From JAAFHB01 sp038236995 (GTDB lineage: Bacteria > Bacteroidota > Bacteroidia > Bacteroidales > Prolixibacteraceae): a stretch of DNA of 64,000 bases. Below, in pieces: positions 27,581 through 35,738 of this stretch. A program made the translations under genes and the position numbers. The stretch spans positions 1 to 64,000 of the forward strand of contig JBBRZE010000001.1 of the NCBI GenBank assembly GCA_038236995.1, given 5' to 3'. Under the pieces are notes generated by a model. It did no database searches. It saw only the letters and a list, made by a program, of their open reading frames with translations, and had not been told where the DNA came from. Numbering within the stretch: position 1 is the first letter of the stretch; each line of letters starts with the position of its first letter.

Positions 27581-28933
27581 TCATTCCTGCGGACAATCAA
27601 TCCGTTCAATTACATCAGCGATAAGTGTCGTCTGTGTGCTATCTTTAATAATAACTCTCACATAGTCACCAAATTGAAGATTTTTATTCGAAAATACCAC
27701 GAGTTTATTCTGTGACGTTCTTCCGGAAAACTCACTTTTTTTCTTTTTCGAGACAGCTTCCGCCAATACTTCAAAGGTTTTTCCGATATCACGACGGTTA
27801 CTTTCGACCGAAATCCGGCTCTGCAATGCAATGATTTCTTCAAGCCTTCTTGCTTTGGTCTCCTCCGGAACGTCATCCTCGAAATGTGAATGGGCATAGG
27901 TTCCAGGTCGCATCGAAAATTTATACATGAACGATGTGTCGAACTGAACCTGCTCCATAAGCGATAGTGTTTCCAGATGATCCTCTTCCGTTTCGGTACA
28001 AAAACCACAAAATACATCACTTGTAATGCCGCATCCCGGAATTATTTCACGAATTGCCCTGATGCGGTCGAGATACCATTCGCGGTCGTATTTGCGGTTC
28101 ATCTTTTTAAGAATAACGCTGCTTCCCGATTGAACAGGCAAATGAATATGACGACAGATATTGGGATATTTTGCCATCGTTTTCAATAATTTGTCGGACA
28201 GATCTTTAGGATGAGATGTCGTAAACCGGACACGCAATTCCGGCGAAATTGCTGCAACCATCTCAAGTAAATCGGGGAATCGAACTGGTTTCCGTTCGCC
28301 TTCGGGATGCCATTTAAATGAATTGACATTTTGTCCCAACAAGGTCACCTCCTTATATCCTGACTTCAATAGGTCATTTACTTCGTTGATCAGGTCTTTT
28401 GGATCACGGCTTCGTTCGCGACCACGCGTGTAAGGGACAATACAATAGGTGCAAAAATTATTGCAACCTCGTGTTATTGATACATAACCGGAAATCTTTC
28501 CTTCTCCGATCCGTTTTGGAATGATTGAATCATATGTCTCATCTATTGTAAGTTCCGTATTAATAGCCGCTACGCCGGACTGAGCTTTATCCAACAGGAA
28601 CGGGAGATCACGATAGGCATCCGGACCAGCCACAAGGTCGACCGATTTTTTCAGGAGAAGCTCGTCACCGAGTCGTTCAGCCATGCAACCAATCAAACCA
28701 ACAAGCAATCCCGGACGCTTCTTTTTGATACTTTTAAAGAGATCAAGCCTTCCCCAAATGCGTTGTTCGGCATTGTCACGGATAGAACAGGTATTAATCA
28801 AGATGGTATCCGCCTCGATGTATTGATCTGTCATTGTGTATCCACGCTCACCCATTACTGCGGCAACAACCTCACTGTCTGCCACATTCATCTGGCAGCC
28901 ATAGGTTTCTATATAGAGTTTCTTGTCGTGCAT
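27581..28933 (-). CDS. miaB: tRNA-2-methylthio-N6-dimethylallyladenosine synthase MiaB
   Basis: Radical-SAM methylthiotransferase that adds the 2-methylthio group to i6A37 in tRNA. Domain order is complete in 450 residues: an N-terminal UPF0004 domain with auxiliary-cluster cysteines Cys13, Cys49 and Cys83; the radical-SAM motif CNNFCTYC (Cys157, 161, 164); and a C-terminal TRAM domain (about 380-445). The ETYGCQMN start and GRERSR motif separate MiaB from the related MtaB and RimO. A reverse TAACTTTG box lies about 30 bp upstream. Confidence 0.96.
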   Translation of the reverse strand: MHDKKLYIETYGCQMNVADSEVVAAVMGERGYTMTDQYIEADTILINTCSIRDNAEQRIWGRLDLFKSIKKKRPGLLVGLIGCMAERLGDELLLKKSVDLVAGPDAYRDLPFLLDKAQSGVAAINTELTIDETYDSIIPKRIGEGKISGYVSITRGCNNFCTYCIVPYTRGRERSRDPKDLINEVNDLLKSGYKEVTLLGQNVNSFKWHPEGERKPVRFPDLLEMVAAISPELRVRFTTSHPKDLSDKLLKTMAKYPNICRHIHLPVQSGSSVILKKMNRKYDREWYLDRIRAIREIIPGCGITSDVFCGFCTETEEDHLETLSLMEQVQFDTSFMYKFSMRPGTYAHSHFEDDVPEETKARRLEEIIALQSRISVESNRRDIGKTFEVLAEAVSKKKKSEFSGRTSQNKLVVFSNKNLQFGDYVRVIIKDSTQTTLIADVIERIDCPQE

Positions 28934-28963
28934 TGATATTTTGATCTTTAAAAATTATTCGGG

Positions 28964-28971
28964 CAAAGTTA
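28964..28971 (-). promoter_or_regulatory. Candidate -7 box (TAACTTTG) of miaB
   Basis: Reverse-strand TAACTTTG matches TAnnTTTG, 31 bp before the miaB start codon. Confidence 0.5.
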
Positions 28972-29140
28972 TCACCATTTCAGCAATATGGAAGAAAAGG
29001 GCAATTTAAAATAGCCTGAGCAAAATGGAAATCAGAAGCAGATTAAAGTTGGTATATTGTTTTGAGCCAGCTTAATACTAAAGTTAATAATCAATTAGCA
29101 CAGCTTCAGCGACATTGTTTTCATGCCATTTGAATTTGCG

Positions 29141-29148
29141 TATATTTG
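29141..29148 (+). promoter_or_regulatory. -7 box (TATATTTG) of the SPOR-protein gene
   Basis: TATATTTG fits TAnnTTTG and lies 24 bp before the ATG at 29173. A TTG at 29115-29117 may be the upstream element, though with a long spacer. The longer frame beginning with TTG at 29146 overlaps this box and is discarded. Confidence 0.6.
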
Positions 29149-29172
29149 CAGATCAATAAAAATACAGGAAAA

Positions 29173-29646
29173 ATGAAACAATCGATCATCCTGCTTTTTG
29201 TACTGGCTTTTATTACAGGGTTTTCGGCAACCCGTGAATCGACTACCCGAGTCGATCCGCAAAGTGCTGCAGATTCGTTGATGATTTGGGATAAATTAAA
29301 TATACAGAGCGATCCTAAAATTATCGAGCTACTCAAACAGGAAGTAGTGCATAGTAAAAAGAATGAAACAATCGGTGGATTCAGACTGCAAATTTATTTT
29401 GGTTCAGGAGAAAAGGCACATACTGAGGCGATCAAGATTAAAACTGAATTTCTCTCATCCAATCCCAACGTTAAAACATACCTGCTTTTCAAGTCACCCG
29501 ATTTCATTGTGAGAGTTGGAAATTTCAGAACTAAAAGTGAAGCATTAAAGATGCAGAAAACACTTTTATTTCAGTACCCGAATGCTTTTATTGTTGCCGA
29601 TGAGATTGCCTTTCCGGAACTTGTAACTAATTCAACAATCAATTAA
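29173..29646 (+). CDS. Exported SPOR-domain protein
   Basis: A 157-residue protein from ATG 29173. A signal peptide (MKQSIILLFVLAFITGFSA) is followed by a linker and a SPOR-like domain from about residue 75 (GGFRLQIYFGSGEKAHTEAIKIKTEF, VRVGNFRTKSEALKMQKTL). SPOR domains bind glycan strands stripped of stem peptides and often mark division sites. No membrane anchor remains after cleavage, so it should be free in the periplasm. The large PurF-like gene starts 16 bp later, suggesting co-transcription without an obvious functional link. Confidence 0.82.
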   Translation: MKQSIILLFVLAFITGFSATRESTTRVDPQSAADSLMIWDKLNIQSDPKIIELLKQEVVHSKKNETIGGFRLQIYFGSGEKAHTEAIKIKTEFLSSNPNVKTYLLFKSPDFIVRVGNFRTKSEALKMQKTLLFQYPNAFIVADEIAFPELVTNSTIN

Positions 29647-29662
29647 TCAGGATAATTTAAGG

Positions 29663-31564
29663 ATGAGCGAACAAATTAAACACGAATGTGGAATTGCCCT
29701 GATAAGATTACTTAAACCGCTGGAATACTATCGCTTAAAATATGGCACCTGGCAATATGGTGTGAATAAGCTTTATCTTTTGATGGAGAAGCAACACAAC
29801 CGCGGTCAGGATGGTGCAGGAGCGGTTGGCGTAAAACTGAATGTCTCTCCAGGCCAGGAGTATATTTTCCGCCACCGTTCTGTTGATCCCAACCCAATAA
29901 AAGATGTTTTCGGGAAAATCTACAAAGAGTTTAATCACGCAGCAACCAATTTTCCACAAAGCTTTCATGATCCCGTATGGGCAAAAGAGAACCTTCCTTT
30001 TGCAGGGGAGGTCTACCTTGGACATTTGAGATACGGAACTTTTGGTCGCAACAGTGTAGAATATACACATCCTGTGATGCGGCAGAATAACTGGCGTTCA
30101 CGTAGTCTTGTTCTTGCTGGGAATTTTAACCTGACCAATGTTGACGAATTGTTTGACCTGCTAGTCGGATTGGGCCAGCACCCCAAAGGCTTCACTGATA
30201 CGGTGACAATTCTTGAGAAAGTTGGTCATTTTATTGATGAAGAAAATGAATTGCTATTCAGACAGTATAAAAACGAAGGGTTCAAAAACAAAGAGATTTC
30301 GAGACTGATTGAAGAGAAACTGGATGTCCGGAAAATCCTTGAACGGGCAAGCCGTGACTGGGATGGAGGGTATACGATTGGTGGAATTATCGGTCATGGT
30401 GATGCGTTTGTTGTCCGCGATCCATGGGGCATTCGTCCTGCATTCTATTATGCTGATGATGAGATTGTTGTAGTAGCCTCCGAGAGGCCGGTTATTCAGA
30501 CGGTAATGAATGTGGGCTGGAATCAGGTCAGTGAAATTGAACCAGGTAATGCCTTGGTCATCAAAGCAGACGGAACTGTAAAACATGAACTTGTACGAAT
30601 ACCTCAGACTCGTAAGTCATGCTCCTTCGAAAGGATATATTTCTCGAGGGGCTCAGACCGGGATATATATCTCGAACGTAAAAAACTGGGATTTCTGCTG
30701 GCTCCGATGATTCTTGATAAAATAAATCACGATCTTAAAAAGACCGTTTTTTCGTATATCCCCAATACGGCTGAGACCGCTTTCTATGGAATGATGGAAG
30801 GGATTCGCGCCGCATTGATTAGTTGGAAAAAGAAGCAAATCCGGGCATTAGGAACTGCAATAAGCGACACCGATATCGAGGAGATCATTTCACTTCAACC
30901 CCGTATGGAGAAGATTGCCGTTAAGGATGTGAAGATGCGTACCTTTATTGCTGACGACACAAGCCGCGATGATCTTGTGGCACATGTTTACGATGTAACT
31001 TACGGAATTGTTGAGAATTACACTGACACGCTGGTTGTAATCGACGATTCAATTGTACGCGGGACAACGCTAAAAATGAGCATCCTTAAAATACTCGACC
31101 GTCTTAAACCAAAGAAGATCATCATCATCTCATCAGCTCCCCAAATTCGCTATCCCGATTGCTATGGAATAGATATGGCCATTCTTGGAAAGTTTGTCGC
31201 ATTCGAGGCGGCGATTGTTCTGCTTAAAGAGAGTAAGCGATCAAAAATAATTGACGAGGTATACCGTAAATGTAAGGAACAGCAACATTTGCCAAAAGAA
31301 GAGATGGTCAATTATGTGAAAGAGATTTACAAACCTTTCACTGATGATGAGATTTCAGCGAAAATTGCGGTATTGCTCAAACCTGACGATTGCAAAGCTG
31401 AAGTTGAAATTGTATATCAAACTGTTGATAATTTACATATTGCATGCCCGAATGATCTGGGTGACTGGTATTTCACCGGCGATTACCCTACTCCAGGAGG
31501 AAATAAAGTAGTGAATACTTCTTTTATAAACTTTATAGAAGGAATAAAAGGAAGGGCATATTGA
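29663..31564 (+). CDS. Large amidophosphoribosyltransferase-like protein (PurF family)
   Basis: A 633-residue glutamine-dependent phosphoribosyltransferase. Residues 7-10 (HECG) put the N-terminal nucleophile at Cys9, implying removal of an eight-residue propeptide as in Bacillus PurF. The glutaminase half contains EKQHNRGQDGAGAVG and YLGHLRYGT. The PRPP-binding motif VVIDDSIVRGTT is at 458-469, and the half before it has the synthase-type SFERIYFSRGSDRD. It is about 150 residues longer than usual PurF, with extra segments near 85-110 and a C-terminal tail. It may be a second copy or a diverged paralogue; whether it makes phosphoribosylamine is inferred. No other purine gene is adjacent. Confidence 0.88.
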   Translation: MSEQIKHECGIALIRLLKPLEYYRLKYGTWQYGVNKLYLLMEKQHNRGQDGAGAVGVKLNVSPGQEYIFRHRSVDPNPIKDVFGKIYKEFNHAATNFPQSFHDPVWAKENLPFAGEVYLGHLRYGTFGRNSVEYTHPVMRQNNWRSRSLVLAGNFNLTNVDELFDLLVGLGQHPKGFTDTVTILEKVGHFIDEENELLFRQYKNEGFKNKEISRLIEEKLDVRKILERASRDWDGGYTIGGIIGHGDAFVVRDPWGIRPAFYYADDEIVVVASERPVIQTVMNVGWNQVSEIEPGNALVIKADGTVKHELVRIPQTRKSCSFERIYFSRGSDRDIYLERKKLGFLLAPMILDKINHDLKKTVFSYIPNTAETAFYGMMEGIRAALISWKKKQIRALGTAISDTDIEEIISLQPRMEKIAVKDVKMRTFIADDTSRDDLVAHVYDVTYGIVENYTDTLVVIDDSIVRGTTLKMSILKILDRLKPKKIIIISSAPQIRYPDCYGIDMAILGKFVAFEAAIVLLKESKRSKIIDEVYRKCKEQQHLPKEEMVNYVKEIYKPFTDDEISAKIAVLLKPDDCKAEVEIVYQTVDNLHIACPNDLGDWYFTGDYPTPGGNKVVNTSFINFIEGIKGRAY

Positions 31565-31571
31565 TATTTAT

Positions 31572-31616
31572 AAAAAAGGGCAGAGACGCGTTTAATCGTT
31601 TCTCTGCCCTTTTTTT
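31572..31616. terminator. Bidirectional terminator between the PurF-like gene and glsB
   Basis: Stem GGGCAGAGA (31578-31586) / TCTCTGCCC (31601-31609), flanked by an A-run and a T-run, between convergent genes, so it can stop transcription from both sides. Confidence 0.88.
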
Positions 31617-31635
31617 ATAATTATATTCCAGGATA

Positions 31636-32607
31636 TTATTGAAATCTCACCTTGGGATTTTCCTGTTTATCAGCCAATTCTTCTAGATAAGTGCCTACAT
31701 GCCTATCTATTTTTGAATCGTACATGTCGTCAATATCGAGTAAGATACCTGTCTCTTCCACATCCCCGAATTCATCACTGATTACTGTTCCGAATGTTCG
31801 CATTGACGGGGTAAGGCTCATATAGGCATTTATAAGCGGCGGGATATTCTCACCATGCTTGCGAACCTCCGCCGAAAGTATTTTGTATGCCTCTTCATAA
31901 CTTTTACCGGAGAATAGTTCATCCATTCGTGCCGTATCGGCAGTATAAGGCATTGGTTTTTTGGGCCGGACCAATTTGTCAGGATCGGGAAAGTAGGTTC
32001 CGAAAAAATGGAGAATCAGATTTCGTGCACTTTGATTATACTGCGGATACATCGTCACTTTCCCAAAATAGTACCTGATATCGGGATAATCAATCATAAG
32101 TGCACCTAAACCGTCCCAAAGATTATCGAGCGCAAAAAGCGCTTTCGCTCCTGCTTTACTTGATTGGTAATCTGGTTGTACAAATGAACGACCCAACTCA
32201 ATTACATAGGGAAGGTAATCTTCAATAAACTCATCCGAAAAATGGAAATGATGTGTTGTTGCTAATTGAACTTCGCCATTTTCATCTCGGGGAAGACCTG
32301 CGCAATGTATGTATCTGTAACCACCTAAAATTTCACGACGGCTTGGATCCCATACAATCAACTGCTTATAAGGATATTCTTTTCTGGTGTCGTATTCATC
32401 GATATCTACCTCTTCGCCAATTCCTCCACCTGCAGTCCGGAAAGTCAACTCCCTTAATCGTCCGATTTCACGCATGATATTTGGTGAATCGTGGTGAGTA
32501 AGAATATATATTTCGTTTTCGGCTTTGTTCGTTTTCCGGTGAAATTTATCGGTGGTAAGTTCTGCTTCGATCAGCTCCCTTGGCACGGGTGGAATTATTT
32601 CCTTCAT
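31636..32607 (-). CDS. glsB: Glycine N-acyltransferase GlsB (glycine-lipid synthesis)
   Basis: A 323-residue GNAT/OlsB-type acyltransferase that, in Bacteroides, uses acyl-ACP to acylate glycine on its amino group, the first step to glycine lipids. Typical motifs are IGRLRELTFRTAGGGIGEEVDIDEYD, LIVWDPSRREILGGYRYI and YVIELGRSFVQPDYQ. The next enzyme, GlsA, is encoded immediately upstream on the same strand, which supports this reading over an ornithine-lipid OlsB. It ends at a strong shared terminator. Confidence 0.85.
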   Translation of the reverse strand: MKEIIPPVPRELIEAELTTDKFHRKTNKAENEIYILTHHDSPNIMREIGRLRELTFRTAGGGIGEEVDIDEYDTRKEYPYKQLIVWDPSRREILGGYRYIHCAGLPRDENGEVQLATTHHFHFSDEFIEDYLPYVIELGRSFVQPDYQSSKAGAKALFALDNLWDGLGALMIDYPDIRYYFGKVTMYPQYNQSARNLILHFFGTYFPDPDKLVRPKKPMPYTADTARMDELFSGKSYEEAYKILSAEVRKHGENIPPLINAYMSLTPSMRTFGTVISDEFGDVEETGILLDIDDMYDSKIDRHVGTYLEELADKQENPKVRFQ

Positions 32608-32672
32608 TTTTCAAACAATTGAATTGATGCTTCAAAAATAGTAATAAATGGCTGTGATTATTCCGTAAAAAG

Positions 32673-33506
32673 TTATTTGTTAGTCAACTCATATACAATG
32701 TCTTTTACGTTGCCAGCCCATTCTGCGTGAGATTTTGAGCGATCGAAATGGTTCCAGGGTATCGGTTTACCGAAACTGATAACAAACGTTTTACCTCTGT
32801 TTTTAAATAATTCATCCGATAGCAGGAACATTTCGAGGTTAATCCGGATTCCAATTTTTTTACGGAAATTGGCAAGCCAATAGAAAAACCAGGAGTTTTT
32901 TCCGTTAATATAGACAGGAATTACATCTCTGTGATGCTCTATCGATTTTTGAACGAAGTGTTTCTGCCATGCTAAATCGATGATCTTTCCTCTGATTTTT
33001 CGAGAGGCTAACCCCGCTGGAAAAATAAGAATTTGATTGTCTGAATCATAAGCTTCATTGATCAAACTGGCCGACTTTCGCTGGTCTCCAAACTTATTGA
33101 TTGGGATGAAAACACTTGCAAGAGGAGGTATTTTAGTAAGCTCATCCCTGACAAGGAACAATGATTTTCCCATACGGTCTGACACAGCCTTGATCAACAT
33201 CAAACCATCGAATCCGCCCAATGGATGGTTCGATGCAAAGATATACTTTCCTGATGCCGGAAGATTTTCCTCGCCTTTGAGCACAACTTTCACATCGAAA
33301 TATTGAAGAACCGCCTCAATAAAAGGGACCCCCTTAAGATGTCCGTATTTTCTGATTATTTCGTTGATTTCCCTGATATGCAATAACCGATTTATCAGTC
33401 CGTAAACAAAACCTGGTATTCTGGCTGCCAACTTCTTATTTTTTTCCGCCACCAGTTCCTTTAAAACAATTGGTTTTAGAGTGGGTGTATCCCTTTCGAT
33501 TTCCAT
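32673..33506 (-). CDS. glsA: O-acyltransferase GlsA (PlsC family, glycine-lipid synthesis)
   Basis: Membrane-associated PlsC-type acyltransferase expected to add the second acyl chain, at the 3-hydroxyl of N-acyl-glycine. It carries the acyltransferase motif with NHPLGGFD (HX4D form), IFPAGLASR and an IPVYING-type region. The frame is open back to 33683, but the first 59 codons overlap a plausible promoter (reverse TTACTTTG near 33540) and do not resemble the family. The ATG at 33506 (MEIERDTPTLKPIVL) gives 277 residues, the usual size. 65 bp separate it from glsB. Confidence 0.83.
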   Translation of the reverse strand: MEIERDTPTLKPIVLKELVAEKNKKLAARIPGFVYGLINRLLHIREINEIIRKYGHLKGVPFIEAVLQYFDVKVVLKGEENLPASGKYIFASNHPLGGFDGLMLIKAVSDRMGKSLFLVRDELTKIPPLASVFIPINKFGDQRKSASLINEAYDSDNQILIFPAGLASRKIRGKIIDLAWQKHFVQKSIEHHRDVIPVYINGKNSWFFYWLANFRKKIGIRINLEMFLLSDELFKNRGKTFVISFGKPIPWNHFDRSKSHAEWAGNVKDIVYELTNK

Positions 33507-34015
33507 ACCTGCAATTCTGGGTTTATTTTCCCTCAAAGTAAAATAAAAAAAGGTTCCGAAATGATAAGGCATCAGGGAATTATTGTAACCATCGGGAGAT
33601 ATCTGTCTAAAGTAAGTGATAATAGTTGGTGACTCAGGCGGAATTAGGGTGATAGTTGATGACTTTAGCCCGGTTTGGTTCATACTTCAATGTCACGGCG
33701 GAGGATTCAATCCGCCTAATTGTAGTTTCAAGGAGGATTTTAACACTTAAATTTCGTATTCCTTCATTTTGATTTACAGTTGCATTATGAAATGAAAATA
33801 TTTCCTTTATTTTGCAAATCCCTTCTGTTTGTTGAGGTTTTCCATACAAAAACTGCTGATCCTGGCATGTTGTCAACACCAATTAGCAAGTTATCAACTG
33901 TTATATTAAAGTTTATCAACAAAATGTTGAGAAGTTGTTGGTGGAATGAAGTGTCATACTTTGTCATGATGTGTAAAACTACTATTTTTACATACAATTG
34001 GTAAACTATATTCAG
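33507..34015. other. Divergent regulatory region between glsA and the dcw cluster
   Basis: About 500 bp without a supported gene. It should hold the glsA promoter and the dcw promoter. Close to mraZ are three direct DnaA-box-like nonamers with 21- and 22-bp spacing (33870-33921) and one inverted copy (33925-33933). A TACAATTG at 33993-34000, one mismatch from TAnnTTTG, is a possible mraZ -7 box. Confidence 0.5.
33870..33933. promoter_or_regulatory. Cluster of DnaA-box-like nonamers upstream of mraZ
   Basis: TTGTCAACA (33870), TTATCAACT (33891) and TTATCAACA (33913) are direct repeats on successive helical faces; TGTTGAGAA (33925) is an inverted relative. All differ from TTATCCACA by one to three bases. 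They could bind DnaA or another regulator of the division operon. Confidence 0.4.
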
Positions 34016-34477
34016 ATGGTTTCATTTTCGAACATATACCCAGTAACTCTGGACGGTAAAGGCCGCGTAGTGTTGCCCTCTCCCTTTAAAAAGGAGATGG
34101 GGGATGCGCTTGAGCCATCGTTTGTGGTCGAAAAGGATGTCTACGACAAGTGTCTGAATATATATCCCCATTCAACCTGGCTGGCAAAAGTCGACAGATT
34201 ACGCCGCAGGCTGAACCAGGACGATCCCATTCAAAGCAAAATGCTCTCGCGTTATTACGAGGAGATTGTCAAAGTAAGTATGGCAGAAAACGGGCGATTA
34301 AATATCCCCGATGAAATGCTTGAATATGCAGGAATCACCAAAGAGGCCGTATTTACTGGTCAGGGATCCCGGATGAGATTATGGGAACCTTCACGCCATC
34401 AGGCGTCAAGGCTTAGTGATGATGACTATGCAAGATTATATAAAGAGTTGCTTGGTGGTCCGATGGAAAGCTTTTAA
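34016..34477 (+). CDS. mraZ: Transcriptional regulator MraZ
   Basis: First gene of the division and cell-wall cluster. MraZ is a DNA-binding ring of AbrB-like swapped-hairpin domains that represses its own operon. Both half-motifs are present: N-terminal YPVTLDGKGRVVLPSPFKKEM and C-terminal VSMAENGRLNIPDEMLEYAGI. From ATG 34016 it has 153 residues. A TTG-initiated longer form (33998) overlaps a possible promoter and is not used. rsmH follows 19 bp later, the universal order. Confidence 0.94.
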   Translation: MVSFSNIYPVTLDGKGRVVLPSPFKKEMGDALEPSFVVEKDVYDKCLNIYPHSTWLAKVDRLRRRLNQDDPIQSKMLSRYYEEIVKVSMAENGRLNIPDEMLEYAGITKEAVFTGQGSRMRLWEPSRHQASRLSDDDYARLYKELLGGPMESF

Positions 34478-34496
34478 TGTCTAAAACATTGATCAC

Positions 34497-35396
34497 ATGG
34501 ACGATTATCATGTACCAGTATTGCTTGAAGAGAGTATTGAAGGGTTGAATATTAAACCTGGCGGTACCTATGTCGATGTGACGTATGGCGGAGGAGGACA
34601 CTCCGCAAAGATCCTTGAAAAACTAGGTGATGGAAAACTGATTGCTTTCGACCAGGATATTGATGTCAAAGACAATCTTCCCAATGACGATCGTTTGATC
34701 TTTATCCGTCATAATTTCAAATACATCCGTCATTTTTTACGCTATTATCAAATCGACAAAGTAGATGGAATACTGGCAGATCTTGGTGTGTCATCGCACG
34801 ATTTTGATGTTCCGGATCGCGGATTTTCTTTCCGTTTCGAAGGAAATCTCGACATGCGAATGAATCAATCCGCCGCTCTCGATGCGTCAAAGGTCATCAA
34901 CGAATACGATGAGGCTCAACTTTGGACGATTTTCCAGGATTATGGTGAGATAAAAAACTGGAGGCACTTGGTTTCACTTATTACAGCTGCCCGGTCGAAT
35001 GAGCCAATCACGTCAACAAGTCAGTTTCTGAAAGTTATTGCGCCTTGTGTGCCGGCCAAGATTGAAAAAAAATACCTCGCGATGGTTTTTCAGGCATTAA
35101 GGATTGAAGTGAATAATGAGATAGGTGTACTCAGCGATTTTCTGGAAAGTACAGCCGATCTGTTGAAACCGGGAGGCCGGTTAGTTGTGCTTTCGTACCA
35201 TTCGCTTGAAGACCGGATTGTAAAAAACTTTATGCGATCTGGTCGGATTGACGGGGTGCAGGAGAACGATTTTTTTGGCAACCGTTCTTCGCCATTCGAA
35301 TTGATCAACCGGAAAATTATCATACCGGGTGAAAAGGAAATTGCTTTAAACCCAAGGGCGAGGAGCGGAAAATTACGAATTGCAGAAAAACGATAA
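34497..35396 (+). CDS. rsmH: 16S rRNA m4C1402 methyltransferase RsmH
   Basis: SAM-dependent methyltransferase acting on N4 of C1402 in 16S rRNA. Family motifs: DDYHVPVLLEESIEGL at the N-terminus, YVDVTYGGGGHSAKIL (SAM site), DGILADLGVSSHDFD, RGFSFRFEGNLDMRMN, and the C-terminal LSYHSLEDRIVKNF. 299 residues, normal. Its stop overlaps the start of the ftsL-like gene by one base (ATAATG), indicating coupled translation. Confidence 0.96.
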   Translation: MDDYHVPVLLEESIEGLNIKPGGTYVDVTYGGGGHSAKILEKLGDGKLIAFDQDIDVKDNLPNDDRLIFIRHNFKYIRHFLRYYQIDKVDGILADLGVSSHDFDVPDRGFSFRFEGNLDMRMNQSAALDASKVINEYDEAQLWTIFQDYGEIKNWRHLVSLITAARSNEPITSTSQFLKVIAPCVPAKIEKKYLAMVFQALRIEVNNEIGVLSDFLESTADLLKPGGRLVVLSYHSLEDRIVKNFMRSGRIDGVQENDFFGNRSSPFELINRKIIIPGEKEIALNPRARSGKLRIAEKR

Positions 35397-35737
35397 TGGT
35401 TGCCGCAAAAAGGAAAAAAAAGGTCACGGTAAGGGAAGTGCTCAACGGCAGATTCTTCGAAAGCGAATGGTTTCGCCGGAACAGAATTTTAATGTTTATG
35501 ATCTTCCTGATGTTATTGACAAATATTTCAGTGCGTTACAAATCTGAGAAGGTCATTCGTGAAATGACATCGTTGGAAGATAGCCTGATTGAATTACGTT
35601 CGAAATCGATTTCAATTGCTGCCGACGTGGTACGACTAGGCAGAAACTCTGTAATTATAGATCGTGTTAAAAAAAGTGGTTTAGATCTGGAGACTTCGAA
35701 AGAACCTCCACGAAAAATATATGTAGACAAAGAATAG
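35396..35737 (+). CDS. ftsL: FtsL-like division protein
   Basis: A 113-residue bitopic protein: a basic cytoplasmic start (AKRKKKVTVREVLNG), one membrane segment (about 30-47, ILMFMIFLMLLTNISV), then a periplasmic coiled coil and a short tail. Sequence conservation is low in this family; the call rests on topology, length and position between rsmH and the ftsI-type gene, where Bacteroidota encode their FtsL-like protein. It should join FtsQ and an FtsB-type partner in activating FtsW/FtsI. Confidence 0.83.
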   Translation: MVAAKRKKKVTVREVLNGRFFESEWFRRNRILMFMIFLMLLTNISVRYKSEKVIREMTSLEDSLIELRSKSISIAADVVRLGRNSVIIDRVKKSGLDLETSKEPPRKIYVDKE

Positions 35738-35738
35738 A

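Noticed and set aside
33507..33683. N-terminal extension of glsA
   Set aside because: Not like the family, and overlaps a probable promoter; ATG 33506 gives the usual length.
33840..33935. Chromosome replication origin
   Set aside because: Only four weak DnaA-like boxes and no AT-rich unwinding element or dnaA gene; regulatory boxes are a simpler reading.
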